Shown in pieces: positions 52,758 through 61,722 of a stretch of DNA of 64,000 bases; positions within the stretch are counted from its first letter, which is position 1, and every line of letters begins with the position of its first letter. The notes under the pieces were generated by a model, which worked only from the letters and a program-made list of their open reading frames with translations, had not been told where the DNA came from and made no database searches. A program made the translations under genes and the position numbers. The stretch comes from Pedobacter sp. SYP-B3415 (GTDB lineage: Bacteria; Bacteroidota; Bacteroidia; Sphingobacteriales; Sphingobacteriaceae), in the NCBI RefSeq assembly GCF_004138205.1, contig NZ_RXNQ01000002.1:1-64000 (forward strand), read 5' to 3'.

Positions 52758-53648
52758 TTAATCGATGAGTTTTTTTGCTTTTTTCCAGAGCTTCAATTTA
52801 ACCTTTTCAAGGAAAGCGCGCAAACGTGTACGCGGGGTAAAACCTTTCCATGGCGTTTTATTTAAATAAGCGAAAAACTCTGCTGCATACTTCTTACTGA
52901 AATAATAATGCTGATAAATCGGCTTGACCATAATGAAGTGGATCAGCCAGGGGTCATCAATTTCTTCGGTTGCATAAACGTTCCAGCGCGGATCAAGCTT
53001 GAACCAGTTGTTTACGAAGACAATATTTAACCCATACTGGTCAGCGTAACTGATGTGTGCAAGGTTTTTCCTCACAATGTCTAACACCTGGTTACGCACA
53101 TTAATCTCGCGCCAGTAATCAATTTCCATGATAAGCAGGCCACTGTTGAAATAGGGTGTCTCGTGGGCATAACCAAGTTCCTTGTAATTTTTTACTGCCG
53201 GCCAGTGCTTGCCGCCAAAGCTTTCCATCGGATCCTGCACGGCCGCACATTTTTTACCCTGAAGGTCTGTATACCATAACTCAGAAACATCTTTCCTGAT
53301 GATCATATCGACATCGAAATACAGAACACGTTTAACATGTGCCGGCATGAAATCGGGAATAAACAAGCGGGTAAATACCGTTACAGGGTAGATGGTATTG
53401 TCGAGCGGAAATTTGAAACCTCTCGGTACGATATCGCTGTTCTGATGCCAGATAATGGTAACTTTTTCCCGGTCAACAGACTGTTCCAACCGGGCAATAT
53501 TCTTTTTGCTTATTCCGGTGCTGACAATGTGGTAATCTATATGTTCACCGCTATGGTGGTTGTCACTGATTGATCTCAGTAATGCAGCGAGCATAACCGC
53601 CAGCTTATTGTCTGATACCGATACGATGGTAATGTTTTCCTGTTTCAT
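52758..53648 (-). CDS. Glycosyltransferase family 8 (paralogue 2)
   Basis: 296 residues from ATG 53646-53648; the frame extends two codons further only with TTG. DxD motif: VLYFDVDMIIRKDVSELWYT. The C-terminal element is WLIHFIMVKPIYQHYYFSKK. Other family features are TIVSVSDNKLAVMLAALLRS and PYFNSGLLIMEIDYWR. It precedes the GT2-like paralogue B in transcription. Sugar and acceptor are unknown. Confidence 0.92.
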   Translation of the reverse strand: MKQENITIVSVSDNKLAVMLAALLRSISDNHHSGEHIDYHIVSTGISKKNIARLEQSVDREKVTIIWHQNSDIVPRGFKFPLDNTIYPVTVFTRLFIPDFMPAHVKRVLYFDVDMIIRKDVSELWYTDLQGKKCAAVQDPMESFGGKHWPAVKNYKELGYAHETPYFNSGLLIMEIDYWREINVRNQVLDIVRKNLAHISYADQYGLNIVFVNNWFKLDPRWNVYATEEIDDPWLIHFIMVKPIYQHYYFSKKYAAEFFAYLNKTPWKGFTPRTRLRAFLEKVKLKLWKKAKKLID

Positions 53649-53682
53649 GTGCAACTGCTGGTTGGCCCGCTATGTCAGCCCG

Positions 53683-54588
53683 CTAGGTATGCGTCTTGTT
53701 TAATAGTTTGCTGGTTGTTTTGATGAGTTTATAGTAGATTTTTCGCCACAACCGTACATAATTGCTTTTTGGGCTATAGTTGGCCCAGGGGGTCATATTC
53801 AGATACTTATAAAAAGTGTCCTGATAAAATTTACTGCCGTTATATGATTTGTAAATCGGCTTGATGTCTATAAAATGCATGATGTAGGGATCGTTGATGT
53901 CCAGGATCGCTTTGCAATTCCAGCGCGGGTCAAGTTCAAACCACTTATTTGCAAAGACTACATTAAGCGGGTACTGATCTGCCAGGCTGAGGTATTCTTT
54001 ATTCTCTTCGCTGCAGCGGATGATCTGTTCAGGGATATTAGCCGCCCGCCAGGCCTTCGCATTAATGTGAAGCAGCCCGCTGTTAAAATACTTCGTATCA
54101 GGCGAGAGCCCGAGCTGTGCATAATTTCTGATTCCGGCCCATTCGCAGCTTACAACCGCAGAATGGTCCTGCACACAGCCAACCATGTAATCGCCGATAT
54201 CCGTATGCCAGAGTTTCGATATATCCGTAACAACGATCATGTCTACGTCCAGGTACAACACTTTTTCGGCTTCCGCCGGAATTATGTACGGAGCAAACAT
54301 CCGCATATAGGCCACGAAAGGAAGGGCAGATCCGTCAACCGGCAACACCATGTCTTTTGGCAGCACTTTTTTCATATCGCAGAAATGCAAACCATAGGCA
54401 GCCGGATCAAGGATAGTTTTAAGCTTCCCGATGTTTTCGGGCGTAATGCCGTTGTCTATAATATAAAACTCGATTCGCTCACCCGACTTGTGGTTTTGCT
54501 CTATAGATTTCAATAAAGCCGCCAGAAGGATGGCATAGTGGTTGTCAGTTGCGATGACAATGTATATGGTATCTTGCTGCGTTGACAT
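53683..54588 (-). CDS. Glycosyltransferase family 8 (paralogue 3)
   Basis: 301 residues. VLYLDVDMIVVTDISKLWHT is the DxD region and YIMHFIDIKPIYKSYNGSKF the C-terminal element. It is the first gene of the minus-strand half. The three GT8 proteins share the order IVIATDNHYAILLAALLKSI ... NSGLLHINAKAWR, so they form one paralogous set. Confidence 0.92.
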   Translation of the reverse strand: MSTQQDTIYIVIATDNHYAILLAALLKSIEQNHKSGERIEFYIIDNGITPENIGKLKTILDPAAYGLHFCDMKKVLPKDMVLPVDGSALPFVAYMRMFAPYIIPAEAEKVLYLDVDMIVVTDISKLWHTDIGDYMVGCVQDHSAVVSCEWAGIRNYAQLGLSPDTKYFNSGLLHINAKAWRAANIPEQIIRCSEENKEYLSLADQYPLNVVFANKWFELDPRWNCKAILDINDPYIMHFIDIKPIYKSYNGSKFYQDTFYKYLNMTPWANYSPKSNYVRLWRKIYYKLIKTTSKLLNKTHT

Positions 54589-54688
54589 GCGTGTGGGCTA
54601 AGTTACAGATTTACGTTGATTTTTTGACCTCAGATCTTTCAAATTCCCGGTGTTTGCGTTGTAACCCTCTCAGGAGTGAATAGGGGAA

Positions 54689-54717
54689 AGAAAAAGCGGA
54701 ACATTTGTTCCGCTTTT
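54689..54717 (-). terminator. Terminator of the LruC-domain gene
   Basis: On the minus strand a stem of about 10 bp (AAAAGCGGAA / TTCCGCTTTT, 54692-54701 and 54708-54717) is followed by a run of T with one C. It lies 24 bases after the stop at 54741. Confidence 0.8.
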
Positions 54718-54740
54718 GTATTATAGAGGTTAATAAAGGA

Positions 54741-56795
54741 TTATCTCGAATAAATATTTGCATTGTTGCGGTAGCCGCCTACGGTGTTGATATACCAGTC
54801 AGCGTACGTGCTTCCGCCAGACTTCGCCCAGGCATCAAAGTGCAGATAAGCTGACGAAATCGATTTCGTTTCAACCGGGTACAAAAACGAACCAAAAATG
54901 TCTATTGCAAACGGGCGGTTGTCTGCTGTGATATAAAACCTGCCGGTTGCAGGCACCGATGAGTCACCTTCAGTACCCAGGAAAGAGCCTTTAGCCAGCG
55001 CAGTTGGTTTATGATTAACAAGGTGTACCTCACGACCGCGGTCAAGCTCACTGATCATAAATGGATTAAACGGAGCAGAAGCAGTAAACTCGTCATTTAG
55101 TCCGGCGCTGAACAAGAATTTAAGTGTTACCGGTGTGCCGGCAATTTTCTGTCCGTCAGGGTTGGTATTAATCATACTGCTGCCTGCGCCGAACAGATTA
55201 CGGTAATTATCGAATGCAATGGCTACAGCTTCGTTATGCCCTGCTTCAAGACCATTCGCATTTGTGCGGATATATGTTCCTGACGAGAGGCTGCTTCCTG
55301 TTACCGAAGTTACCTGTGCGGGCGCAAGTCCGCTAATTGCTATGCCAAAGCCGTTCTGGAAACTTGCACCGGCAGCCAGCGGTTTATACTCAGCCGTCAG
55401 ATCCTTTACTTTATTCGCGGCGCTGATAGCAAACTTATAGCGGTAGCTGACAACCAGGTCATTCATGTCATAATCGGCAACCTTTGGCCACTGATCCTCA
55501 AAAGCTAGCGTTCCCCATACAGACTCGCTTGGGTAAAAGCGGTTGTATGCGCGCTCAGGATCGGTTGGGTAAGCATCGCTTTCATCAGGAATACCATCAC
55601 CGTCTGTGTCGACGATCTGAGTATCAAGGAAAGGAATACCTTCAGGTGAAATGGCTTCAACCGGATTTGATTGAGCGTAAAACATCAGGTCATTAAAGTC
55701 CTGATCGCTTCCGTGTCCGGCGGTACGGTTAATATCTTCAAACCCTACAATAAAGGTTTTTTGATTGTTGTTATTCAGTAAGACGTTATGGCGTTTCAAG
55801 TTGCCGCTTTCCGGATTCAGATTCTCGTTTGTATAGAATTTCTGAGCATTGAAATCTACCGAACCGTCATTTCTGTACGCGTTCTGCAGCAACACAAAGC
55901 CGATGGATGTACCTGCGCCAAAACGGCCGATCTTAACCTTGTCGCCCTGTATCATACTGCCCTCGCCGCGGCCACCTTTAAGTGAAGCATTCGGAAACAC
56001 CAGACGGATGGTACCAATCTGATCTGCTGTCTGTGGCTTTTGACCAGTCGGATAGGTGTAGTAACCGAGCGAGTTGCGGTAGTCGGCACCTTCATGAACA
56101 AAGGTTACCCATACATCTGCCAGCTTGGTAATCGTCAGATCTGTTGGCGCCTCAGTAGCAATGTATTTGCTTTTCACTACCTGCGATTCAGGAAGGGTGT
56201 GGTTAATTTCCTGTAACAGGGCGCTGAAATCGATGTTGTCTACTGCCTCACGCACCAGTGGTCTGCCAAGTGCGTCGAAAGCCGATTTGTCATATATAAA
56301 ACTTGTTGCCGCTGTCGAGGCGAGGGGAGAAACCAGACTCTCCTTTACAGCGCTCGTTTTTTGAGACACAACGTCGCCTGAGTAACCGTCAGGTCCACCG
56401 ATTACAGCATTGATTGTCTGGTTGCGGGTAATCTGTACCTGAACAAATCTTGCCAGGCCGATATATACGGGATCTACTACCAGCTGGGTTTCAGACGCAG
56501 GGACGTTCAAAGTTGTTTTGATATACCCGTCCTGGTCACTCATAACTTTGGTAAGTTCAGTGCCCTTTTCCTGGGTAGCAGTACCAAATACGGATACAAG
56601 GACATGACTGATTGGCTGATTGGTTCTGGTGAGGAGGCGTACGTTGATGCTTACTTTTCTGGTAGTGTTATAGGCAAAACCATCGGGAGCTGCTTTTTCG
56701 CTGCCTGGAATTTCCTGATTTGTGCCGGTTTCTTTCTTGCAGGATGAAATTGCAAGAACTGCGAGTACGGGAAGGATCGGTAATAATTTTTTCAT
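54741..56795 (-). CDS. LruC-domain lipoprotein 1
   Basis: 684 residues. Lipoprotein signal with Cys19 (ISSCKKE). Early beta domain to about residue 140 (NVRLLTRTNQPISHVLVSVF). A DUF4114-like segment lies near 350-375 (GFEDINRTAG ... DFNDLMFY). A thrombospondin type-3-like calcium site follows: DTDGDGIPDESDAYPTDP near 395-412. The LruC (DUF4842) domain runs from about 415: WGTLAFEDQWPKVADYDMND, then LVVSYRYKF, to the end, closing YADWYINTVGGYRNN. LruC is named for a Leptospira outer-membrane antigen; the function in Bacteroidota is unknown but surface exposure is likely. A paralogue lies at 61723. Single gene with its own terminator. Confidence 0.92.
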   Translation of the reverse strand: MKKLLPILPVLAVLAISSCKKETGTNQEIPGSEKAAPDGFAYNTTRKVSINVRLLTRTNQPISHVLVSVFGTATQEKGTELTKVMSDQDGYIKTTLNVPASETQLVVDPVYIGLARFVQVQITRNQTINAVIGGPDGYSGDVVSQKTSAVKESLVSPLASTAATSFIYDKSAFDALGRPLVREAVDNIDFSALLQEINHTLPESQVVKSKYIATEAPTDLTITKLADVWVTFVHEGADYRNSLGYYTYPTGQKPQTADQIGTIRLVFPNASLKGGRGEGSMIQGDKVKIGRFGAGTSIGFVLLQNAYRNDGSVDFNAQKFYTNENLNPESGNLKRHNVLLNNNNQKTFIVGFEDINRTAGHGSDQDFNDLMFYAQSNPVEAISPEGIPFLDTQIVDTDGDGIPDESDAYPTDPERAYNRFYPSESVWGTLAFEDQWPKVADYDMNDLVVSYRYKFAISAANKVKDLTAEYKPLAAGASFQNGFGIAISGLAPAQVTSVTGSSLSSGTYIRTNANGLEAGHNEAVAIAFDNYRNLFGAGSSMINTNPDGQKIAGTPVTLKFLFSAGLNDEFTASAPFNPFMISELDRGREVHLVNHKPTALAKGSFLGTEGDSSVPATGRFYITADNRPFAIDIFGSFLYPVETKSISSAYLHFDAWAKSGGSTYADWYINTVGGYRNNANIYSR

Positions 56796-57027
56796 TTTAG
56801 GGTGCTTGGAACATATTATTCTACACGCACCTGAAAGAAAGAATGATGCCCCGTTCGTGAATATACCAGTTACATTTTATAAGTATCTGACTACCAGTTG
56901 CTTGTGTAAATACACCCCATTTTTAAGTCGTAAAGCTGGGGAATTTAATCCCCAATAGCAAATACAGAATTACACGTTTGGGGAATATTTACATCAGACC
57001 GGAAGGTTGCCTTCCTGCGCAGTTACC

Positions 57028-57561
57028 TTAGTCAGAGCTACGCATAACCGCAAGGAATTCGTTTTTCATCTGCCCTGGTTCGTAACTGTAACTAAAACGG
57101 TCTGCAGCCAGGGTAATGATAGTGAGGCCATAATTCTCTGCCAGCAAATCGATGTCTGGTCCGGCCTCTACCGGGTGGAGAAAGGTAAAACGATACTGCC
57201 CGTCTATGCGAATCTTATGGTCATTATTTTTGCCGAAACTGATACGCATCTCGGCGCCGATGTTATTAAAAGGGAAACAGGCTTCATCACACGTGAATTT
57301 GATCGGACTACCGGTATACGTTTTACAGATAATCAACTGACCCGGCTCTATTGTCACAAGCATTGATGCGTTTGCATCAGTTACATGTTTTAGAAAATTC
57401 GTCGCCATCTCGATCAAAACCAGCCGCACATTCTTCAGAAACTTTTCGTTACCTACCTTGTGGTTTCGAAGCTTCTGAATCACATTGCTGCTCAGTTCGT
57501 ATAACTTGTCTGCACTTTCGGGAACACCGAGCGGAATGTAAATAGGGAAGTGTTCACTCAT
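57028..57561 (-). CDS. RsbW-like ATP-binding protein (probable anti-sigma or anti-regulator)
   Basis: 177 residues, cytosolic. The fold order fits HATPase-type anti-sigma proteins: the N-box is in NVRLVLIEMATNFLKHV (Glu, Asn and His), and a later VEAGPDIDLLAENYGLTIIT may form the glycine-rich edge. The usual clear G1 and G2 boxes are weak, so ATP binding should be regarded as likely, not certain. Its start overlaps the STAS stop (TAATG). The STAS and phosphatase neighbours make partner switching the natural role. Confidence 0.75.
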   Translation of the reverse strand: MSEHFPIYIPLGVPESADKLYELSSNVIQKLRNHKVGNEKFLKNVRLVLIEMATNFLKHVTDANASMLVTIEPGQLIICKTYTGSPIKFTCDEACFPFNNIGAEMRISFGKNNDHKIRIDGQYRFTFLHPVEAGPDIDLLAENYGLTIITLAADRFSYSYEPGQMKNEFLAVMRSSD

Positions 57562-57896
57562 TAAAATTCGGTCATGGCGTTTTCAGAAGAGTTCCTGATC
57601 ATAAAAACCTTGTCAAGGCGTGTCAGTTCGAAGAGGTTCTGAATGTCGTCGTTCAGGTCTGTAAGCACCAGCTGGCCTTTCAGCGGCAGCAGATTTTTCA
57701 AAATGGCGACCAGCGCGCCGAGGAAACTGCTGTCAAGATAGGTTACGTTTTTGAATGAAATGATCAAACGTGTTTCGCCCCCATGTATCTCCTGAAAGAC
57801 TTCTTCTTTAAATCCCTCGGCTTTAGACAGGTTTGCCTCCCTGTCTTGGATGGTGATTAACAGGACTTCGTTTATTTTTTCTTTTTTTAGGTTCAT
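57561..57896 (-). CDS. STAS-domain anti-anti-sigma factor-like protein
   Basis: 111 residues spanning a single STAS domain. The phosphorylatable serine lies in VTYLDSSFLGALVAILKNL (Asp-Ser-Ser), at the expected place after the third strand. It would switch partners between the RsbW-like protein and an unknown target according to its phosphorylation. It is one base apart from the phosphatase gene and overlaps the ATPase gene by one base, so the three are expressed together. Confidence 0.9.
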   Translation of the reverse strand: MNLKKEKINEVLLITIQDREANLSKAEGFKEEVFQEIHGGETRLIISFKNVTYLDSSFLGALVAILKNLLPLKGQLVLTDLNDDIQNLFELTRLDKVFMIRNSSENAMTEF

Positions 57897-57897
57897 C

Positions 57898-59022
57898 TTA
57901 TTTTCGTTTGATAATGATAATGCTGCAATCGTCTACCTGCGCCTGGTTTTTGTTGAATAGTTGGTCTTTTATCTTTTCGGCAGATGTACCACTGGTTTTC
58001 AGGTCGAGCAACTTTTGTTTAAACAGCTCGAGGTCAGATCTCTTATGGCCATCCATTTCGAAATCGATCATCCCGTCTGAGATCAGATAGAGCTCTTCAT
58101 CGGGCTCAAGACGGATCTGCGTTTCGTCAAATGGAAACTGCTCTGTGAAACCAAGCAGGATACCTGAAGACTGAAAGCTCTGCAGCACCTGTTCATTTTT
58201 CTGAAATTTCAGCAGCGGCAGGTCACCGGCTCCGGCGTACGTTACCCGCCCCTCCTCATCATCTAAAAGTACGATGCTGACCGTTGAAAAAATGTCTTCC
58301 AGCAACTCATCGGCAAACAATACTTTGTTAAGTTTAGACAGGATATCTGCCAGTCCGTAGGTTTCGTTATAAACGCATAACCGGATGGCAGAACGGATAT
58401 AACTCAAAAAGCTGAATGAGAAGAACCATGCGCCCCAGCGCTTTCCCATCACATCGCCGAGAATAACGAAGGTATACCGGTCGTTCACGCGGACAAAATC
58501 TATAAAATCGCCTCCCGGCTGGTCCTGATAAAACTTGCTGTAGTAATTGATGCTGAAATTACGAAGTTCGGGCGCTCTTCTCGGTATGTTCCTGAGATTC
58601 AACTTTTCAGCGATCTCCTTCAGCTCGCTCAACGATCGTTCATAGTGTTCACGAACGGCAAGCATTAGGTTATTGATCTTTGAAAGAATTCGCGCCGGCG
58701 GAATGTCTTTGGCCATGTAATCGATCGCTTTCAGGTCGAGCCCCTGCTGGATAAAATGCTCGTCATTGACTGAGGTCAGAAACAGGAAGGGTACATTTCT
58801 TAATTGTTTGTTCTGCAACAACCGTTTTCTGAAATCGAAACCGTTTTTGTCTGGCATCTCATAATCTGAAATGATCAGGTCAGGAATCCGGTCAGCAAGA
58901 ATTTTTTCGGCCTCGTCTACAGACAGGGCTGTCGTACAACTATAGCCATGGTTGGTCAGCAGCCGCTCATACAGCTTGAGCTGAATAATATCGTCGTCTA
59001 CCAGGAGGATATTCTTATCCAT
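57898..59022 (-). CDS. Response regulator fused to PP2C-type (SpoIIE/RsbU) phosphatase
   Basis: 374 residues. Residues 1-125 are a receiver domain: ILLVDDDIIQLKLYERLL (Asp10-Asp11), phosphoacceptor Asp53 in DLIISDYEMPDKNGFDF, and the Lys near 104. Residues 175-372 are the SpoIIE-type phosphatase: YQDQPGGDFIDFVRV, FVILGDVMGKRWGAWFF, VTYAGAGDLPLLKF, and YLISDGMIDFEM followed by VDDCSIIIIKRK. Metal-binding Asp residues are present (Asp in GGDF, GDVMG, SDGM and DDCS). It should dephosphorylate the STAS partner in response to a histidine kinase not present in the window. Overlaps the upstream membrane-protein gene by 8 bases. Confidence 0.92.
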   Translation of the reverse strand: MDKNILLVDDDIIQLKLYERLLTNHGYSCTTALSVDEAEKILADRIPDLIISDYEMPDKNGFDFRKRLLQNKQLRNVPFLFLTSVNDEHFIQQGLDLKAIDYMAKDIPPARILSKINNLMLAVREHYERSLSELKEIAEKLNLRNIPRRAPELRNFSINYYSKFYQDQPGGDFIDFVRVNDRYTFVILGDVMGKRWGAWFFSFSFLSYIRSAIRLCVYNETYGLADILSKLNKVLFADELLEDIFSTVSIVLLDDEEGRVTYAGAGDLPLLKFQKNEQVLQSFQSSGILLGFTEQFPFDETQIRLEPDEELYLISDGMIDFEMDGHKRSDLELFKQKLLDLKTSGTSAEKIKDQLFNKNQAQVDDCSIIIIKRK

Positions 59023-59554
59023 TTGATTTGGTGTTTATCAGTGACTTGATCATTATAAATATACCTGTGGCAACGATTACGAGGCTGATCAGGTCCATCA
59101 GCGTAAAACCATCGTCCGCAGTGAAATAAAAAATTGTAAACATCTCGAAATAGGGAGGGGCCGGCATGATGATCATGGCAAAACCCAGCGTGATCAGCAG
59201 GATACCGACGAGAAGCCTGAAAACGTTCAGCACCCGGGTATTGATTTTGATCTTTTTTGCCTCACGGGAGTCAAGATGGTGGCTCGTCAATAAAAACTCG
59301 AGCTGGTCAAGGTTATCAAGGTTGTCTCCGCCGAGTGCCGATATCTTCTGTATCTCCTTAACAAGATTCTTATTGTTTAATTTGGTTTCAAGGGCCTCAT
59401 CCAACCTCGTTTTCAGTCTTTTTATATTGTCTGAATCGAGTTCGCTTTTTTCCAGCAGATGGATAAACTCATCCAGTTTACGGTTAACCGCCTGGTCGGC
59501 ATCCTCCAGCTGCCGGAGTTTGTTTAAATCGTCTGAAAGTTTGTTTTTGTTCAC
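59015..59554 (-). CDS. Coiled-coil membrane protein, first gene of the partner-switching operon
   Basis: About 179 residues. No ATG is available at the 5' end: GTG at 59554 or TTG at 59557 must be the start. Residues 1-95 are charged and coiled-coil (QLEDADQAVNRKLDEFIHLL, DSDNIKRLKTRLDEALETKL). Two membrane segments follow (LLVGILLITLGFAMIIMPAP and FTLMDLISLVIVATGIFIMI). It could act as a membrane sensor or anchor for the cytosolic partner-switch proteins. No named family is recognised. Divergent from the GT2 gene with a gap of under 40 bases. Confidence 0.7.
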   Translation of the reverse strand: MNKNKLSDDLNKLRQLEDADQAVNRKLDEFIHLLEKSELDSDNIKRLKTRLDEALETKLNNKNLVKEIQKISALGGDNLDNLDQLEFLLTSHHLDSREAKKIKINTRVLNVFRLLVGILLITLGFAMIIMPAPPYFEMFTIFYFTADDGFTLMDLISLVIVATGIFIMIKSLINTKSNG

Positions 59555-59593
59555 CAAAATGTGCTAATTTCAGGTTTTTATCCGTTGCGTCTC

Positions 59594-60508
59594 ATGCCGC
59601 TTTTATCCATCATTACCGTAAATTACAATCAACCCGAAGCTACACTTCAACTGCTGGATTCGATTGCCGCTTACCCGCCCGCCTGCAGTTATGAGGTGAT
59701 CCTGGTAGATAACGGCAGCCGCCCGGAGAGTGCTGAACAATTTAAGTACTTAAACAAAGATATTCTTTTTATCCAATCAGAGAAGAATCTGGGCTTCGCA
59801 GGTGGTAATAATTTGGGAATCGCGCGGGCTTCCGGAGAATACCTGTTCCTGGTTAATAACGATACGGAATTTACGCCGCGGCTCGCCGATACGTTGATCG
59901 AAACACTCAGAAGACATCCCCGGGCAGGAATGGTGTCGCCAAAGATACTTTACCATGACGACAAGCATATGCTTCAATACGCCGGCTTCACGCCGATGAA
60001 CTATTTTACCTGCCGAAATGCCTGTATCGGGCAGTTTGAGCGGGACATGGGGCAGTTTGATAGCATAGAAGCAGCAACAGGCTTTGTGCACGGCGCGGCA
60101 ATGATGGTTACCCGTCAGGCAATAGAAGTGGCTGGCGTGATGGCAGAAAATTATTTTTTGTACTACGAGGAAATGGACTGGTGTGACCGCATCAGACGGG
60201 CGGGTTTTGACATCATGGTAAACACAAACGCCGTAATTTTTCATAAGGAATCTCTGGCCGTTGGTCGTAACAGTGCCCTGAAAGAATATTTTATGAACCG
60301 CAACCGGCTGCTTTTTATTCGGAGAAACGCAGACTGGTATCATCGCATCGTTTTCTGGACCTATTTTCTGACTTTTGTGGCTGCCAGGAACATGCTTACT
60401 TACATCAAAAATAAAAACCCTTCCTTTATAGGTGTTTTCTGGCGGGCCGTCTGGTGGAATTTTACAAACAAGCCCGACAGTTCCCGTCTCGGATTTTCTC
60501 TGAAATAA
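59594..60508 (+). CDS. Glycosyltransferase family 2 (rhamnosyltransferase-like)
   Basis: 304 residues from ATG 59594; the frame is open upstream without a likely start. GT-A domain: PLLSIITVNYNQPEATLQLL, EVILVDNGSRPESAEQFK, FAGGNNLGIARASGEYLFLV, with NNDTEF as the metal site (near 96) and AATGFVHGAAMMVTRQAIEV plus YYEEMDWCDRIRRAGFDIMV as the acceptor side. This is the layout of rhamnosyl- or glucosyltransferases that build surface polysaccharides. A C-terminal amphipathic region (FWTYFLTFVAARNMLTYIK) suggests membrane contact. Coupled to the next GT2 gene by a 6-base gap. Confidence 0.9.
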   Translation: MPLLSIITVNYNQPEATLQLLDSIAAYPPACSYEVILVDNGSRPESAEQFKYLNKDILFIQSEKNLGFAGGNNLGIARASGEYLFLVNNDTEFTPRLADTLIETLRRHPRAGMVSPKILYHDDKHMLQYAGFTPMNYFTCRNACIGQFERDMGQFDSIEAATGFVHGAAMMVTRQAIEVAGVMAENYFLYYEEMDWCDRIRRAGFDIMVNTNAVIFHKESLAVGRNSALKEYFMNRNRLLFIRRNADWYHRIVFWTYFLTFVAARNMLTYIKNKNPSFIGVFWRAVWWNFTNKPDSSRLGFSLK

Positions 60509-60514
60509 CCTGAT

Positions 60515-61687
60515 ATGCAAATACTATTCTGGATCTCCCTGTTTTTAATTGTCTATACGTTTGTAGGTTATGGCTTGCTTCTTTACGTTTTGCTAAAGAT
60601 AAAGCGCGCGGTATCCGGCCACAAGAAAGTTCCCGATGTGCCGTTCGGCGACTTGCCTGCCTGCACGCTCGTAGTTGCCGCGTACAATGAAGCACCGCTT
60701 CTTGAAGAAAAAATAGCCAATACGCTTCAGCTTCATTACCCGCCCGGAAAGCTCCGGTTTATTTTTGTTACAGACGGCTCGACAGATGGCAGTAATGAGG
60801 TTGTGAGCGCTTACCCCCAGATCAGACTCCTGCATCAATCTGCAAGAGCGGGTAAAATTGCTGCTGTTCATCGCGCCATGAAAGAAGTTGATACGGAGAT
60901 TGTAGCCTTTACCGATGCCAATACCTTTTTGAATGCAGATGCGCTTGTCAATATCTGCCGTCACTATGCAGACAGGACGGTGGGGGCGGTGGCCGGGGAG
61001 AAGCGTGTAATGATGGAAGCAGAAGACGATGCCAGTGCAGCAGGTGAAGGTTTTTACTGGAAATACGAATCAAAATTGAAAGCCTGGGATTCTGAGTTGT
61101 ACTCGGTCGTCGGAGCGGCCGGAGAATTATTCAGTGTTCGCCGGGAACTCTACGAGCCCGTTCCTCCCGACACCATACTTGACGACTTCATGATCTCGAT
61201 GAACATCGCCGGCCAGGGCTACCGGATCATTTACGAGCCGGAAGCCTATGCTATGGAAAGAGCATCTGCAGACGTGGGTGAAGAACTGAAGCGCAAGATC
61301 AGAATTGCTGCGGGCGGCATCCAGTCTGTAGTCAGACTTAGCCGGCTTTTGCTGCCCTTCCGCTTCCCTGTATTAACTTTTCAGTACATCAGTCACCGGG
61401 TACTGCGCTGGACACTAACGCCCATACTTCTGCTGCTCGTCTTTGTCTTAAACACGGTGTTCATGATTCAAAGGACCGGCCTCCTTTACGATATAATCTT
61501 TGCCGGTCAGTTATTCTTTTATGGGCTTGCGCTTATGGGTTTTGTGCTTGAGCGGCGGCAGCTGAAGATAAAGATCGCATTTATTCCTTATTATTTTTGC
61601 ATGATGAATTATGCCGTGCTGGCAGGTACCCTTCGTTACCTAAAAGGTAATCAAGCCGCAGCCTGGGAAAAGGCTAAACGGAAATAA
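60515..61687 (+). CDS. Processive-type glycosyltransferase family 2 (membrane)
   Basis: 390 residues. N-terminal membrane segment (ILFWISLFLIVYTFVGYGLL). GT-A domain: CTLVVAAYNEAPLLEEKIAN, IFVTDGSTDGSNEVV, VDTEIVAFTDANTFLNADAL, and EFSVRRELYEPVPPDTILDD-like acceptor segment (ELFSVRRELYEPVPPDTILD). Three hydrophobic segments end the protein. The family includes cellulose- or hyaluronan-like synthases and membrane transferases. Terminator 61691-61710 follows. Confidence 0.9.
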   Translation: MQILFWISLFLIVYTFVGYGLLLYVLLKIKRAVSGHKKVPDVPFGDLPACTLVVAAYNEAPLLEEKIANTLQLHYPPGKLRFIFVTDGSTDGSNEVVSAYPQIRLLHQSARAGKIAAVHRAMKEVDTEIVAFTDANTFLNADALVNICRHYADRTVGAVAGEKRVMMEAEDDASAAGEGFYWKYESKLKAWDSELYSVVGAAGELFSVRRELYEPVPPDTILDDFMISMNIAGQGYRIIYEPEAYAMERASADVGEELKRKIRIAAGGIQSVVRLSRLLLPFRFPVLTFQYISHRVLRWTLTPILLLLVFVLNTVFMIQRTGLLYDIIFAGQLFFYGLALMGFVLERRQLKIKIAFIPYYFCMMNYAVLAGTLRYLKGNQAAAWEKAKRK

Positions 61688-61690
61688 AAA

Positions 61691-61714
61691 AGCGCGCCAA
61701 CCGGCGCGCTCTTT
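61691..61714. terminator. Bidirectional terminator between GT2 gene and LruC gene 2
   Basis: AGCGCGCC (61691-61698), 4-base loop, GGCGCGCT (61703-61710), preceded by six A and followed by CTTTAG. Perfect 8-bp stem. Confidence 0.8.
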
Positions 61715-61722
61715 AGCGGTTT

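Noticed and set aside
56937..56954. Inverted repeat TGGGGA/TCCCCA upstream of LruC gene 1
   Set aside because: Six-base arms with a six-base loop occur easily by chance, and the same motif is absent upstream of LruC gene 2, so no operator is claimed.
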